Assembly: GCF_017876395.1 (NCBI RefSeq)
Contig: NZ_JAGINX010000001.1
Location: 1,302,001 to 1,366,000, forward strand
Direction of reading: 5' to 3'
DNA length: 64,000 nt
Source: Nesterenkonia lacusekhoensis
GTDB taxonomy: Bacteria > Actinomycetota > Actinomycetes > Actinomycetales > Micrococcaceae
Part shown: piece by piece, positions 18,060-28,512 of the stretch
Layout of the letters: the number at the start of each line of letters is the position of its first letter
Position numbering within the stretch: position 1 is the stretch's first letter
Notes under the pieces: model-generated
The model's database searches: none
What the model was told of the DNA's origin: nothing
The model's input: the letters and a program-made list of their open reading frames with translations, nothing else
Made by a program: the position numbers and the translations under genes

Positions 18060-18659
18060 GTGTTTGGACGTAATAAGAAGACTGCCGACGAGACCACCGA
18101 GCCCGAGACCCAGGACGCGGCCGCCGAGGATCAGACCAAGCGGAGCCCGCAGCCCAAGGGCACCCCGACGCCGACACGGCGTGAGCGCGAGGCTGCCCGC
18201 AAGCGTCCTCTGGTGCCCGATGACCGTAAGGCAGCACGTCTGGCACAGCGCGAACACCTGCGCGAACTTCGCCAGAAGCAGCGCGTGGCCATGGAGACCG
18301 GTGACGAGAAGTACCTGCCTCCGCGCGACCGGGGCCCTCAGCGACGCTTCGTCCGTGACTGGGTGGACGCCCGGTTCGGCGTCGGCGAGTGGATGCTGCT
18401 GCTGGTGCTCGCCTTCCTGTTCATCTCCTTCGTCCTGACCGACGAGGCTCGCCTGGTGATGAGCCAGGTGCTCTGGCTCTTCGTCCTGGCCGTGATCGTC
18501 GAGTGCTGGTGGGTCGCCCGACGCGTCCGCAAGCAGCTGGAGGCGAAGTTCGGCGAGGTGGAGAAGGGCGTCCGCTTCTACGCCGCGATGCGGTCGCTGC
18601 AGATCCGGCGCCTGCGCCTGCCCAAGCCGATGGTCAGCCGCGGCGAGTTCCCCTCCTGA
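18060..18659 (+). CDS. DUF3043 membrane protein
   Basis: 199 residues from GTG 18060. The frame is open further upstream, but the TACACT box and the conserved 'VFGRNKK' opening fix this start. A charged N-terminal half (Lys/Arg/Glu) carries 'PLVPDDRKAARLAQREHLRELRQKQRVAMETGDEKYLPPRDRGPQRRFVRDWVDAR', which is the DUF3043 core, followed by two membrane helices and a basic C-terminus. Function unknown; the family is confined to actinobacteria. It overlaps the convergent pyrD by 26 bp. Confidence 0.85.
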   Translation: MFGRNKKTADETTEPETQDAAAEDQTKRSPQPKGTPTPTRREREAARKRPLVPDDRKAARLAQREHLRELRQKQRVAMETGDEKYLPPRDRGPQRRFVRDWVDARFGVGEWMLLLVLAFLFISFVLTDEARLVMSQVLWLFVLAVIVECWWVARRVRKQLEAKFGEVEKGVRFYAAMRSLQIRRLRLPKPMVSRGEFPS

Positions 18660-19761
18660 GGCGCGTTCCCTTCCTGATACGAACCAGGCCTGCGTTGATC
18701 CGCCGGACCCAGAACGGCCCCTGATAGATGAACGCCGAGTAGCCCTGCACCAGATCTGCTCCCAGGTCCAGCCGCTCGGCCACGTCTTCGGCGCTGACCA
18801 CTCCCCCGACAGAGATGATGGCCGCGCTCTGCGGAAGCCGCTCGCGCAGCCTCACCAGGATCTCCTTGGAGCGGCCGGCCAGCACAGGACCGCTGAGACC
18901 GCCGGCCCCCTTGGACTCCACTTCCTCCGCCGAGGTGAGCAGCCCCTTCCGGGAGATGGTCGTATTGGTGGCGATGATGCCGTCCAGACCGAGTTCGGTG
19001 ACCAGGTCCGCCACCGCATCGACGTCGTCGTCGGCCAGGTCCGGGGCGATCTTCACCAGCAGCGGGACATGTTCTGAGGTGGACTCGTCAGCCTGGCGGC
19101 GCACCGCTTCCAGCAGCGGCCGCAGCGCCTCGATGTCCTGGAGCTGCCGCAGCCCCGGGGTGTTCGGCGAGGACACGTTGACCACCAGATAATCCGCCAC
19201 CGGCGCCAGCGCGCGGGTGGAGATCAGGTAGTCCTCCGTGGCCTCATCCAGAGGGGTCACCTTGGTCTTGCCGATGTTGACCCCGACGACGGGCGCGTGC
19301 CGCCCAGAGGCGCGCAGCCTGTCGATGCGGCGCCTGGTGCGCTCCAGCCGAGACCGCACGGCGGAGGCGCCGTCGTTGTTGAAGCCCATACGGTTGATCA
19401 GCGCCTGGTCCTCCACCAGACGGAACAGGCGCGGCGCGGCGTTTCCGGGCTGGGCGTGGGCGGTCACCGTGCCCACCTCGATATGGCCGAAGCCCAGCGC
19501 GGCCAGCGGAAGGACTGCGACGCCCCCCTTGTCGAACCCGGCCGCCAGGCCGAAGGGCGAGGGCCAGCTGCGCCCCAGCGCCTCGGTGCGCAGAGACTCC
19601 TGCGGCCGTGTCAGTCGCTCGAGCAGCCGATCGGCGCCGACGGCGGCGGCGATCTGCAGGCCGGCGACCACTGCATGATGTGCGGCTTCCGGGTCCATAC
19701 GCTTGAAGACAGTGCTGAAGACGGCCCGGTAGAGCACCGGAGAAGAGAAGGAACTCGGCAT
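18634..19761 (-). CDS. pyrD: Quinone-dependent dihydroorotate dehydrogenase (class 2)
   Basis: 375 residues from ATG 19761. An N-terminal membrane-contact helix region ('MPSSFSSPVLYRAVFSTVFKRMDPEAAHHAV') marks class 2, followed by the FMN barrel: 'FGLAAGFDKGG', 'INRMGFNNDGA', 'VVNVSSPNTPGLR' (catalytic Ser loop), 'ATNTTISR' and 'ISVGGVVSAEDV'. It performs the fourth step of pyrimidine synthesis and passes electrons to menaquinone. An ATG at 19770 is possible, but the TAGGAT box 7 bases before 19761 favours the shorter form. Confidence 0.95.
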   Translation of the reverse strand: MPSSFSSPVLYRAVFSTVFKRMDPEAAHHAVVAGLQIAAAVGADRLLERLTRPQESLRTEALGRSWPSPFGLAAGFDKGGVAVLPLAALGFGHIEVGTVTAHAQPGNAAPRLFRLVEDQALINRMGFNNDGASAVRSRLERTRRRIDRLRASGRHAPVVGVNIGKTKVTPLDEATEDYLISTRALAPVADYLVVNVSSPNTPGLRQLQDIEALRPLLEAVRRQADESTSEHVPLLVKIAPDLADDDVDAVADLVTELGLDGIIATNTTISRKGLLTSAEEVESKGAGGLSGPVLAGRSKEILVRLRERLPQSAAIISVGGVVSAEDVAERLDLGADLVQGYSAFIYQGPFWVRRINAGLVRIRKGTRLRRGTRRG

Positions 19762-19768
19762 GAGCTCC

Positions 19769-19774
19769 ATCCTA
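19769..19774 (-). promoter_or_regulatory. -10 box for pyrD
   Basis: TAGGAT on the minus strand, 7 bases before ATG 19761; leaderless. It is divergent from the hydrolase promoter 35 bp away. Confidence 0.55.
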
Positions 19775-19808
19775 ATCGGCACGGCGCCGACTGCGCGGAG
19801 CGATCTCC

Positions 19809-19814
19809 TAGACT
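19809..19814 (+). promoter_or_regulatory. -10 box for the alpha/beta hydrolase
   Basis: TAGACT ends 6 bases before ATG 19821. The GGAGG in between is too close to the ATG to act as a Shine-Dalgarno. Confidence 0.55.
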
Positions 19815-19820
19815 CGGAGG

Positions 19821-20870
19821 ATGACTCAGCGGCCCCACGACTCCGCGGCACTGTTGGAGGACTCCCCCGCCGACCAGTGGGTTCCGGACCCCCTGCCCGG
19901 CTGCTCCCGCCGAACTCTTCCCCTGGGCGACGATGAGGAGGGACCATTCTGCGCCACACTCGTGCGCTTCGACGAGCGCCCAAGCCCCAGGACCTCCGAA
20001 GCGGAGAACGCCGGGACGAGGTCTGCGCCGCAGGAGCCGAAGGCGCCGGTGCTGCATCTGCACGGCTGGTCCGACTACTTCTACAACCTGCCCCTGGCGC
20101 GTCTCTGGGCCGAGCAGGGACATCCGTTCTACGCCCTGGACCTGCGCCGCTACGGCCGCAGCCTCCGGGAGGGACAGACTCCCGGCTACATCGAAGACCT
20201 TGCGCACTATGACGCCGATCTGGAGGCCGCACTGGAGGTCATCGCCGCCGAGCATCCTCAGGCGCCCCTGCCCCTGGTGCAGGGTCACTCCACCGGCGGT
20301 CTGATCGCCGCGCTGTGGGCCGAACGTCATCCCGGCCGCCTCGGGGCACTGGTGCTCAACAGCCCGTGGCTGGAGGTCCCCGGAGACGCCGCCGCCCGCA
20401 CCGCCCTGGAGGGGCTGCTGACGCCGCTGAGCCACCTGAGCCCGAAGCGAGCGATGAAGCTCCCGGTGATGGACAACTACTGGAAGTCGCTCTCGGACCA
20501 GGCCCACGGAGAATGGTCCCTGCATCCGCGATGGCGTCCGCGCGACTCCTTTCCGATGACCTCAGGATGGCTGAAGGCGGTCCTCGCCGGTCACCGAGCG
20601 GTCTATGAGGGGCTTCATCTGCAGATGCCGGTGCTGGTCCTGCTCTCGGCCGCCACGAAGTATCGACGTCACTGGTCCGAGGAGCTGCTCGAACACGATT
20701 CGGTCCTCGACGTGGACCTGTTGGCCCGCCGTGCGATGAAGCTGGGCCGTCACGTCACCGTGGTGCGGCTGCGACGAGCACTGCATGACGTCTTCGCCTC
20801 CGAGGCTGCAGTGCGCCAGGAAGCGTTCGATGAGGTCTCACGCTGGATGCGGGCCTACGCACCGGTCTGA
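19821..20870 (+). CDS. Alpha/beta hydrolase (serine aminopeptidase S33 / monoacylglycerol lipase-like)
   Basis: 349 residues. Core features: oxyanion-hole '[13 protein letters not shown]', '[11 protein letters not shown]', nucleophile elbow GHSTGG, '[11 protein letters not shown]', and a late 'ALHDVFAS' supplying the catalytic His. The pattern suits lysophospholipases and monoacylglycerol lipases of the Hydrolase_4 group; the substrate is not determined. Its 3' end overlaps uppS by 16 bp on the opposite strand. Confidence 0.88.
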   Translation: MTQRPHDSAALLEDSPADQWVPDPLPGCSRRTLPLGDDEEGPFCATLVRFDERPSPRTSEAENAGTRSAPQEPKAPVLHLHGWSDYFYNLPLARLWAEQGHPFYALDLRRYGRSLREGQTPGYIEDLAHYDADLEAALEVIAAEHPQAPLPLVQGHSTGGLIAALWAERHPGRLGALVLNSPWLEVPGDAAARTALEGLLTPLSHLSPKRAMKLPVMDNYWKSLSDQAHGEWSLHPRWRPRDSFPMTSGWLKAVLAGHRAVYEGLHLQMPVLVLLSAATKYRRHWSEELLEHDSVLDVDLLARRAMKLGRHVTVVRLRRALHDVFASEAAVRQEAFDEVSRWMRAYAPV

Positions 20871-21655
20871 GAGCCGTTGCCGACCTGGTCCACCGCTCCG
20901 CCGTATCGGCGATCCCGCTGGGCGTAGATCTCGACGGCCTCCCACAGGGTGGTCCGGTCCACATCGGGCCAGAGGGTGTCCAGGAACACCATCTCCGCGT
21001 AGGCGGACTGCCACAGCAGGAAGTTGGAGAACCGCTGCTCTCCTGAGGTGCGCAGGAAGAGGTCGACGTCGGGCACCTCCGGCTCGTCCAGGTGCGCGGC
21101 CACTGTGGACTCACGGATGCGTCGGGGGTCGAGCGTACCGGCCGCGGCCTTCTCCGCGATCTGCCGGACGGCGTCGGTGATCTCCGCGCGGCCGCCGTAG
21201 TTCACACACATGGTCAGCGTGCAGCGATCGTTGGCGGCCGTCTGCTCCTCAGAGAGTTCCAACTCCTTGATCACTGAGCGCCAGAGCCTGGGCCGTCGGC
21301 CGTTCCACCGGATGCGCACGCCCCAGGAGTCCAGGACCTGCCGGCGGCGGCGCAGCACATCCCGGGAGAAGCCCATCAGGAAGCGCACCTCGTCCGGGGA
21401 ACGCTTCCAGTTCTCCGTGGAGAACGCGTAGACGCTCACATGCTTGATGCCCATCTGCACCGCACCGGCCATCACATCCATCAGCGCCGCCTCGCCGGCT
21501 CGGTGCCCTTCGGTGCGGGGCAGGCCGCGCTGGTTGGCCCAGCGGCCGTTGCCGTCCATGACGATGGCCACGTGCTCGGGCACGAACTGTGCCGGGATCG
21601 ACGGCGGCTGGGCACCGGCCTCATGGGGCCAGGGCTCCGCATACTCAGAAGGCAT
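20855..21655 (-). CDS. uppS: Isoprenyl transferase (cis-prenyl diphosphate synthase, UppS family)
   Basis: 266 residues from ATG 21655; an ATG at 21664 adds three residues, but GATAAT sits 7 bases before 21655. Motifs: '[26 protein letters not shown]' (catalytic Asp and diphosphate loop), '[16 protein letters not shown]', 'VNYGGRAEI', and the C-terminal '[24 protein letters not shown]'. It makes Z-polyprenyl diphosphates for cell-wall lipid carriers. With uppP further along, it supports the undecaprenyl cycle. Confidence 0.95.
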   Translation of the reverse strand: MPSEYAEPWPHEAGAQPPSIPAQFVPEHVAIVMDGNGRWANQRGLPRTEGHRAGEAALMDVMAGAVQMGIKHVSVYAFSTENWKRSPDEVRFLMGFSRDVLRRRRQVLDSWGVRIRWNGRRPRLWRSVIKELELSEEQTAANDRCTLTMCVNYGGRAEITDAVRQIAEKAAAGTLDPRRIRESTVAAHLDEPEVPDVDLFLRTSGEQRFSNFLLWQSAYAEMVFLDTLWPDVDRTTLWEAVEIYAQRDRRYGGAVDQVGNGSQTGA

Positions 21656-21662
21656 GGTGACC

Positions 21663-21668
21663 ATTATC
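21663..21668 (-). promoter_or_regulatory. -10 box for uppS
   Basis: GATAAT, 7 bases before ATG 21655 on the minus strand. Confidence 0.45.
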
Positions 21669-21688
21669 GGGCATAGCGCAGGTCAGGT

Positions 21689-22441
21689 TCATCCATACGC
21701 TCCGCCGGCCATCGATCGCAGGGGTCGCTCCAGATGATGTTGGACGTAGCCGCCGACCACAGAGGTCGCCTCGTGACGGTCCTCAGCGGCGGCCCTGCGA
21801 GTCTGCTCCCACCGGCCCTGCTGCAGAGCCTGGAGGAGATCAGCGGCTCCCCGTGTGAGGCTGCGGGTTCCGGGCGGCCGGCAGTCCGGACAGACGGGAC
21901 CTCCGGCGGCGGGATGGAATCCGTCTTGGAGGCCTGGCCGTCCGCAGGAGACACAGGCGTTCCAGGTGATCGCCCACCCCGCAGCGCTGAGCGCGCGCAG
22001 CAGATAGGAGTTCAGGATCAGATCAGGGGCATGGACTCCGCGGGCCAGCGCCGACAGGGCCCCATGCAGGAGGGTGAACTGTCCGGAGGCTGAGCCGTCG
22101 TCGGATTCGGTCACCCGCTCCGCCGCCTCGGCCATCGTGTGGGCCGCCATGTACTTCTCGTAGTCTGCGGCGATGTCCGGTCCGTAGGTCCCTTTGGAGG
22201 TGGCCTGCGTGGCGATGTCCAGGCTGCGCCCGTGGACGAACTGAACATCGGCGACCATGAACGGTTCCAGCGTGGCACCGAACTTGGAGGAGGTACGGCG
22301 CACCCCCTTGGCCACGGCTCGGACCAACCCGTGGGAGGCCGTCAGCGTGGTGAGGATGCGGTCGGCCTCCCCCAGGTTCTGGGTGCGCAGGACGATCGCG
22401 GCGTCACGGTAGCTGCGCGAAGCGAAGGTGGACCCGGCCAT
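21689..22441 (-). CDS. recO: DNA repair protein RecO
   Basis: 250 residues. N-terminal OB fold ('YRDAAIVLRTQNLGEADRILTTLTASHGLVRAVAKGVRRTSSKFGA'), helical core, and an intact zinc site ('CVSCGRPG' and 'CPDC'). It loads RecA with RecR in gap repair. uppS starts 24 bp or more downstream in the same direction. A TACCCT box precedes its ATG. Confidence 0.95.
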   Translation of the reverse strand: MAGSTFASRSYRDAAIVLRTQNLGEADRILTTLTASHGLVRAVAKGVRRTSSKFGATLEPFMVADVQFVHGRSLDIATQATSKGTYGPDIAADYEKYMAAHTMAEAAERVTESDDGSASGQFTLLHGALSALARGVHAPDLILNSYLLRALSAAGWAITWNACVSCGRPGLQDGFHPAAGGPVCPDCRPPGTRSLTRGAADLLQALQQGRWEQTRRAAAEDRHEATSVVGGYVQHHLERPLRSMAGGAYG

Positions 22442-22447
22442 GGCTCC

Positions 22448-22453
22448 AGGGTA
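22448..22453 (-). promoter_or_regulatory. -10 box for recO
   Basis: TACCCT, 6 bases before ATG 22441 on the minus strand; it suggests recO has its own leaderless transcript apart from leuA. Confidence 0.45.
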
Positions 22454-22474
22454 CTGCGCCGGCGTCGCCTGCGG

Positions 22475-24238
<1,764 letters not shown>

Positions 24239-24300
24239 TCAAGGGTGGGAGCTTGATCGGGTGCGGCCGAAAGGGGAGCCGGCCTCAGGTGCCGGTGACT

Positions 24301-24376
24301 CCGCAGCGGGGACTCGACCAGGAAGCCGTGCGCGAGATGACGCCGCTAGGCGTGCGCAGGCTCTTCCCCGCTGCGG
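24301..24376 (-). promoter_or_regulatory. leuA attenuator pairing
   Basis: CCCCGCTGCGG (24366-24376) and CCGCAGCGGGG (24301-24311) are perfectly complementary over 11 bp. The first arm lies inside the leader peptide just after the leucine codons, where a stalled ribosome would cover or expose it. A smaller CCGGC/GCCGG hairpin follows at about 24275-24295. Arrangement and position fit ribosome-mediated transcription attenuation. Confidence 0.6.
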
Positions 24377-24420
24377 CGGAGAAGCTCTAGTAGTAGCCCG
24401 GGACGCGTGATGATCTGCAC
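24346..24420 (-). CDS. leuA leader peptide
   Basis: A 24-codon frame from GTG 24420 to TAG 24346, 119 bp before leuA. It contains the segment 'GLLLELLRR', in which three consecutive CTA codons are followed by CTT and CTC. CTA is normally the rarest leucine codon in high-GC actinobacteria, so a run of three is what a leucine-sensing leader needs. TACGGT (24428-24433) lies 7 bases before the GTG, so the leader peptide itself would be leaderless. A competing frame from the overlapping ATG gives an 11-codon peptide without leucine. Confidence 0.7.
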   Translation of the reverse strand: MQIITRPGLLLELLRRSGEEPAHA

Positions 24421-24427
24421 ATTTCCG

Positions 24428-24433
24428 ACCGTA
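24428..24433 (-). promoter_or_regulatory. -10 box for the leuA leader transcript
   Basis: TACGGT, 7 bases before the GTG of the leader peptide; sets the leuA 5' end near 24420, about 190 nt before leuA. Confidence 0.55.
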
Positions 24434-24515
24434 GCATGACGATGCCGCAGCCGCAGGTCACGGCCGCAACGTCCAGACTCTGGACTCTGTGGCCTGGTCA
24501 GAAGCGTGTGCCTGG

Positions 24516-25505
24516 TCAGAAGCCCAGGCGCCCCAGCTTCTTGGCGTCGCGCTGCCATTCCTTGGTGACCTTCACGTGCAGGTCCAGGTAGACCGGGGTG
24601 CCCAACAGGCGCCTGATGCCCTCACGGGCCTGGCTGCCGATCTGCTTGAGCCGGGTGCCGCCGCGGCCGATGATGATCGCCTTCTGTGAGTCCCGCTCCA
24701 CGTGGATGGTGGCATGCACGTCGATCAGCGGACGGTCCTCGTCCCGACCTTCGCGCGGCAGGAGCTCCTCGACCGTCACCGCGATGGAGTGCGGGAGCTC
24801 GTCCCGGACGTCCTCCAGCGCCGCCTCCCGGATCAGCTCAGAGACCATGACCGCCTCCGGCTCATCGGTGAGCTCCCCCTCCGGGTAGAGCGGCGGAGAG
24901 AGCGGCATCATGCCGGCGAGCTCATCGGCCACCGTGTCCACCTGCTCACCCGCCGTCGCCGAGACGGGGATGATCGCTTCGAAGCCCTCGGCCTGCTTCC
25001 GCTCTCCGGCCAGGTGCTCACGCCCGAGCTGATCGACAGCGATCAGCTGCTCGGCCAGCTGGCTGCGCGAGACCTTGTCGGTCTTGGTGACCAGGGCGAC
25101 CACGCGCTTATGCGGGACTTTGGTCAGCTGAGAGGCGATGAAACGGTCCCCCGGGCCGATCTTCTCGTCGGCAGGGAGACAGAACCCTACGACGTCGACC
25201 TCGGAGAGCGTGTCGATCACCAGATCGTTGAGACGCTGGCCCAGCAGCGTGCGGGGTCGGTGCAGCCCCGGCGTGTCCACCAGGACCAGCTGAGCGCCGC
25301 TGCGCTGCTCGTCGGCCGGACGGTTCACGATGCCGCGGATGGTGTGCCGCGTGGTCTGGGGCTTGGAGGAGGTGATCGCCACCTTCTCGCCCACCAACGC
25401 GTTGGTCAGCGTCGATTTGCCGGCATTGGGACGACCCACGAAGCTGGCGAATCCCGCCCGGAAGCTCTCGTCGAACTCAGGGAACACGGTCGGTCCTGCG
25501 GTCAT
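24516..25505 (-). CDS. era: GTPase Era
   Basis: 329 residues. GTPase motifs: G1 'GRPNAGKSTL', G3 'DTPGLH', G4 'TKTD'. The C-terminal KH domain ('KAIIIGRGGTRLKQIGSQAREGIRRLL') binds the 3' end of 16S rRNA. It assists 30S subunit assembly. It overlaps the CNNM gene by 4 bp (ATGA) and is the last gene of the hrcA operon. Confidence 0.97.
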   Translation of the reverse strand: MTAGPTVFPEFDESFRAGFASFVGRPNAGKSTLTNALVGEKVAITSSKPQTTRHTIRGIVNRPADEQRSGAQLVLVDTPGLHRPRTLLGQRLNDLVIDTLSEVDVVGFCLPADEKIGPGDRFIASQLTKVPHKRVVALVTKTDKVSRSQLAEQLIAVDQLGREHLAGERKQAEGFEAIIPVSATAGEQVDTVADELAGMMPLSPPLYPEGELTDEPEAVMVSELIREAALEDVRDELPHSIAVTVEELLPREGRDEDRPLIDVHATIHVERDSQKAIIIGRGGTRLKQIGSQAREGIRRLLGTPVYLDLHVKVTKEWQRDAKKLGRLGF

Positions 25506-26914
25506 CGTACTGTCTCCTGTTCAGCCACAGCCATGGCGTTGTGTCCCTCGTCTGTTCCCTGTGCACCGTCTGCGGCGTGGAGGGCCTGGACTCCGCGGTG
25601 GTCGTGGGCCTCCCAGGCCAGGATGTGGCTCACGCGATTGCGCCGTCCTTCGAGCCGGTCGGCGCGCAGCACTACACGCGAGTCGCCGCGCCCGGCGATC
25701 TGCACCTCTGAGCCTGCGATGGGCACCCGGCCCAACGTCTTGGCCAGCAGGCCTCCGACAGTGTCCACCTCGTCCTCGTGGTCCAGGTTCAGGGCGAAGA
25801 GCTCAGCGAAGTCGTCCACGGCCATCCGAGCCGAGATCCGATGCCGTCCGTCCTCCAAGGCCTCGACCTCCACAGCGGCGGTGTCGTACTCATCGATGAT
25901 CTCACCCACGATCTCCTCAAGCAGGTCCTCCAGTGTGACCAGACCGGCGGTCCCGCCGTACTCGTCCACCACGACGGCGACATGGGTCGATTCCCGCTGC
26001 AGCTCGGAGAGGAGTTCGGAGACCGGCTTGGACTCCGGGACATACCGGACGTCGCGCTGAAGCTCCTGCACAGTGATGCTCCGGGAGTCGCGGCCGGCAT
26101 AGGCGCCGGGGACCTCACCGGTGCGCAGGTGGTGCTCCAGAAAGGCGACGTCCTTGAGGTAGACCATGCCGGTGATGTCATCGGCCGAACCGCGGGTCAC
26201 CGGCACACGGGAGTAGCCCGAACGCAGGAACAGCGTCATGGCCTCGGCCAGGGAGAGGCCGAGGTTCATGGTGACCATATCCGTGCGCGGCACCATGACC
26301 GCCCGCACTCTGGTGTCGGAGAGCTCGAAGACCGACTGGATCAGCTCGGCCTCAGCGTCCTCCAGCACATCGGTCTCCGAGGCACGAGCCACGAACTCGC
26401 GGAACTCCTCGTCGTCGAAGAACCCTTGATCACCCTCCCCGCTGCCGGGCACCAGGCGAGCCCCCAGGCCGGTGATCGCCTGCGGCACGGGGCCCAGCGC
26501 CAGTCGCAGCCCGCGGACCAGGTTGGCGGTGGCTGAGGCCACCAGCACGTGGTGCGCTCGGCCCACTCTCCGGGGTGAGAGCACAGAGAGGCCCGTTCCG
26601 GCCAGGACCAGCGCGGCCGCAGCCAGCAGCCCGGCCCAGGCGAGCTCCCCCACGGTGAGCACTGCGGTGAGGGTGACCAGCACGACGGCGGCAGTGCCGA
26701 GGAGCCAGCGCCACATCTGCAGCGCGGCAGTGTGCGAGACCGGATGGTCGAGGATCATCTGCACAGCGACCGATCGTCCGCGGCCTCCCCCTCTGGAGGC
26801 GATCTCCTCAGCCTCGCGGCGGGTCAGCCGGATGAAGGCGGCCTCTGCGGTGGAGAGCAGAAAGGCCAGCACTGCGCAGATCAGGGCAGCCGTGATCAGC
26901 AGAGCGGGGACCAT
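25502..26914 (-). CDS. CNNM/CorC-type transporter (hemolysin family protein)
   Basis: 470 residues. An N-terminal DUF21/CNNM membrane region of about four helices, then two CBS domains ('VMVPRTDMVTMNL', 'GMVYLKDVAFLEHH', 'HVAVVVDEYGGTAGLVTLEDLLEEIVGEI'), then a CorC/HlyC C-terminal domain. The family is linked to magnesium and cobalt export. It is placed between ybeY and era, the usual position in Gram-positive genomes. Confidence 0.92.
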   Translation of the reverse strand: MVPALLITAALICAVLAFLLSTAEAAFIRLTRREAEEIASRGGGRGRSVAVQMILDHPVSHTAALQMWRWLLGTAAVVLVTLTAVLTVGELAWAGLLAAAALVLAGTGLSVLSPRRVGRAHHVLVASATANLVRGLRLALGPVPQAITGLGARLVPGSGEGDQGFFDDEEFREFVARASETDVLEDAEAELIQSVFELSDTRVRAVMVPRTDMVTMNLGLSLAEAMTLFLRSGYSRVPVTRGSADDITGMVYLKDVAFLEHHLRTGEVPGAYAGRDSRSITVQELQRDVRYVPESKPVSELLSELQRESTHVAVVVDEYGGTAGLVTLEDLLEEIVGEIIDEYDTAAVEVEALEDGRHRISARMAVDDFAELFALNLDHEDEVDTVGGLLAKTLGRVPIAGSEVQIAGRGDSRVVLRADRLEGRRNRVSHILAWEAHDHRGVQALHAADGAQGTDEGHNAMAVAEQETVR

Positions 26915-26919
26915 CCTGC

Positions 26920-27447
26920 TCAGGCCTCCGTAGGGGCGGGACTCGGACGGCCCAGGAACTCTTCCAGCAGCGCCTTCTGCAGGGAGAACATCACGCGCCG
27001 CTGATCAGCATCAGCGTGATCGTGTCCCAGCAGGTGAAGGACTCCATGGACGCAGAGCAGCGCCAGTTCGTCCTCCGGCGCGTGCCCGGCCGCCTCGGCC
27101 TGTCGGCGCGCCACCTCCGGTGAGAGCACGATGTCACCCAGCACTCCCTCGTCCACGGGCTCTTCGGCCGTTCCGGGGACGAGTTCGTCCATCGGGAAGC
27201 TCATCACATCAGTGGTGTCCGGCAGATCCATCCAATCGCGATGCAGCTGTTCCATCTGCGCATCATCGATCAGCGTCACGGAGAGCTCCACCTCGCCCGC
27301 CAGGTGCAGACGCCGGTACAGGTGAGCGGTGAGCCGACCGAGCATGCCCAGATGCTCCGCGGTGACCCAGGCGCTGCCTGAGGTGTCCTCCACGGCGACG
27401 CCCGGCGGCGTCGGGACCGAGGGCGACGTCGGGACGGGGGCGCTCAC
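26920..27447 (-). CDS. ybeY: Endoribonuclease YbeY (rRNA maturation)
   Basis: 175 residues. The zinc motif H-x3-H-x5-H is present as 'HGVLHLLGHDH'. It contributes to 16S rRNA 3'-end processing and ribosome quality control. About 25 N-terminal residues (Pro/Val/Thr-rich) are extra to the family core. Its GTG overlaps the phoH stop (GTGA). Confidence 0.95.
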   Translation of the reverse strand: MSAPVPTSPSVPTPPGVAVEDTSGSAWVTAEHLGMLGRLTAHLYRRLHLAGEVELSVTLIDDAQMEQLHRDWMDLPDTTDVMSFPMDELVPGTAEEPVDEGVLGDIVLSPEVARRQAEAAGHAPEDELALLCVHGVLHLLGHDHADADQRRVMFSLQKALLEEFLGRPSPAPTEA

Positions 27448-28487
27448 CTCCGTGCCGCCCTGTTCTGACCTTCCCGGCTGTTCTGGTGGCGCTCGTAGGC
27501 GTCCACGATGCGCCCCACCAGCTGGTGGCGCACCACATCTTCGGAACCGAGCCGGGAGATGGCGATGTCGTCGACGCCCTCGAGGATCTCCAGGACGGTG
27601 CGCAGGCCGGAGTCGGTGCCGCGGGGCAGATCCACCTGCGTGATGTCGCCGGTGACCACGATCTTGGAGTTGAAGCCCAGGCGCGTCAGGAACATCTTCA
27701 TCTGCTCGGCGGTGGTGTTCTGCGCCTCATCCAGGATGATGAACGAGTCGTTCAGCGTCCGGCCGCGCATATAGGCCAGCGGCGCGACCTCGATGATGCC
27801 CGACTCCATGAGCCGCGGGATGGACTCCGGATCGATCATGTCGTAGAGAGCGTCGTAGAGCGGCCGCAGATAGGGATCGATCTTCTCGTTGAGCGAGCCG
27901 GGCAGGAACCCCAGCCGCTCCCCCGCCTCCACGGCAGGGCGGGTCAGGATGATCCGGTTGATCTCTTTGGCCTGCAGAGCCTGCACCGCCTTGGCCATGG
28001 CCAGATAGGTCTTGCCCGTGCCGGCCGGGCCGATGCCGAAGACCACGGTGGACTCGTCGATGTGTTCGACGTAGTCCTGCTGGTTCGCCGTCTTGGGGCG
28101 GATGGTGCGGCCGCGGTGCGAAAGGATGTTGGTGGTCACCATCTTGGCGGAGGTCTGAGCCTGCTGGGCCCGGACCATCGTGGTGACCCGCTCGATCATC
28201 TCTGAGGTGGCGGTGGTGCCGGAGGCGGCCAGCGACTTCAGCTGGTCCACGATCTCCAGCAGCTGGTTCACCTCGTCGGCCGGGCCGACTGCGGTCAGCA
28301 GCTGGTCCCTCACGCCCAGAGATACCGCAGGGTAGATGCCTTGGAGGATGCGCACCGCGAGGTCCTGCTGGCCGAGGGTGCGGAACATGGTCTCCGCGTC
28401 GGCGAAGTGCACAGTGCGTTCGATGTTGCCCACGGGTGCGGCCGCCGCGCCGGCGGCGAGCCCGGAGGAGTGTGAAGTCTCAGTCAT
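27444..28487 (-). CDS. PhoH-family ATPase
   Basis: 347 residues. An N-terminal RNA-binding-like region is followed by the PhoH ATPase with Walker A 'GPAGTGKTYLAMAKAVQAL', Walker B 'FIILDEAQNTT' and the 'TRPAVEAGERLGFLPG' segment. It is a cytoplasmic ATPase/helicase-like protein whose conserved link to ybeY suggests a role in RNA processing. Confidence 0.93.
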   Translation of the reverse strand: MTETSHSSGLAAGAAAAPVGNIERTVHFADAETMFRTLGQQDLAVRILQGIYPAVSLGVRDQLLTAVGPADEVNQLLEIVDQLKSLAASGTTATSEMIERVTTMVRAQQAQTSAKMVTTNILSHRGRTIRPKTANQQDYVEHIDESTVVFGIGPAGTGKTYLAMAKAVQALQAKEINRIILTRPAVEAGERLGFLPGSLNEKIDPYLRPLYDALYDMIDPESIPRLMESGIIEVAPLAYMRGRTLNDSFIILDEAQNTTAEQMKMFLTRLGFNSKIVVTGDITQVDLPRGTDSGLRTVLEILEGVDDIAISRLGSEDVVRHQLVGRIVDAYERHQNSREGQNRAARR

Positions 28488-28512
28488 GTGAGCCCCATTC
28501 TAGCGCGGTCGC

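Noticed and set aside
24386-24421. Alternative 11-codon leader frame (ATG at 24421) ending in two Tyr codons before leuA
   Set aside because: It overlaps the leucine-rich frame, but tyrosine sensing makes no sense for leuA, and the GTG frame has the better promoter spacing and the CTA run.
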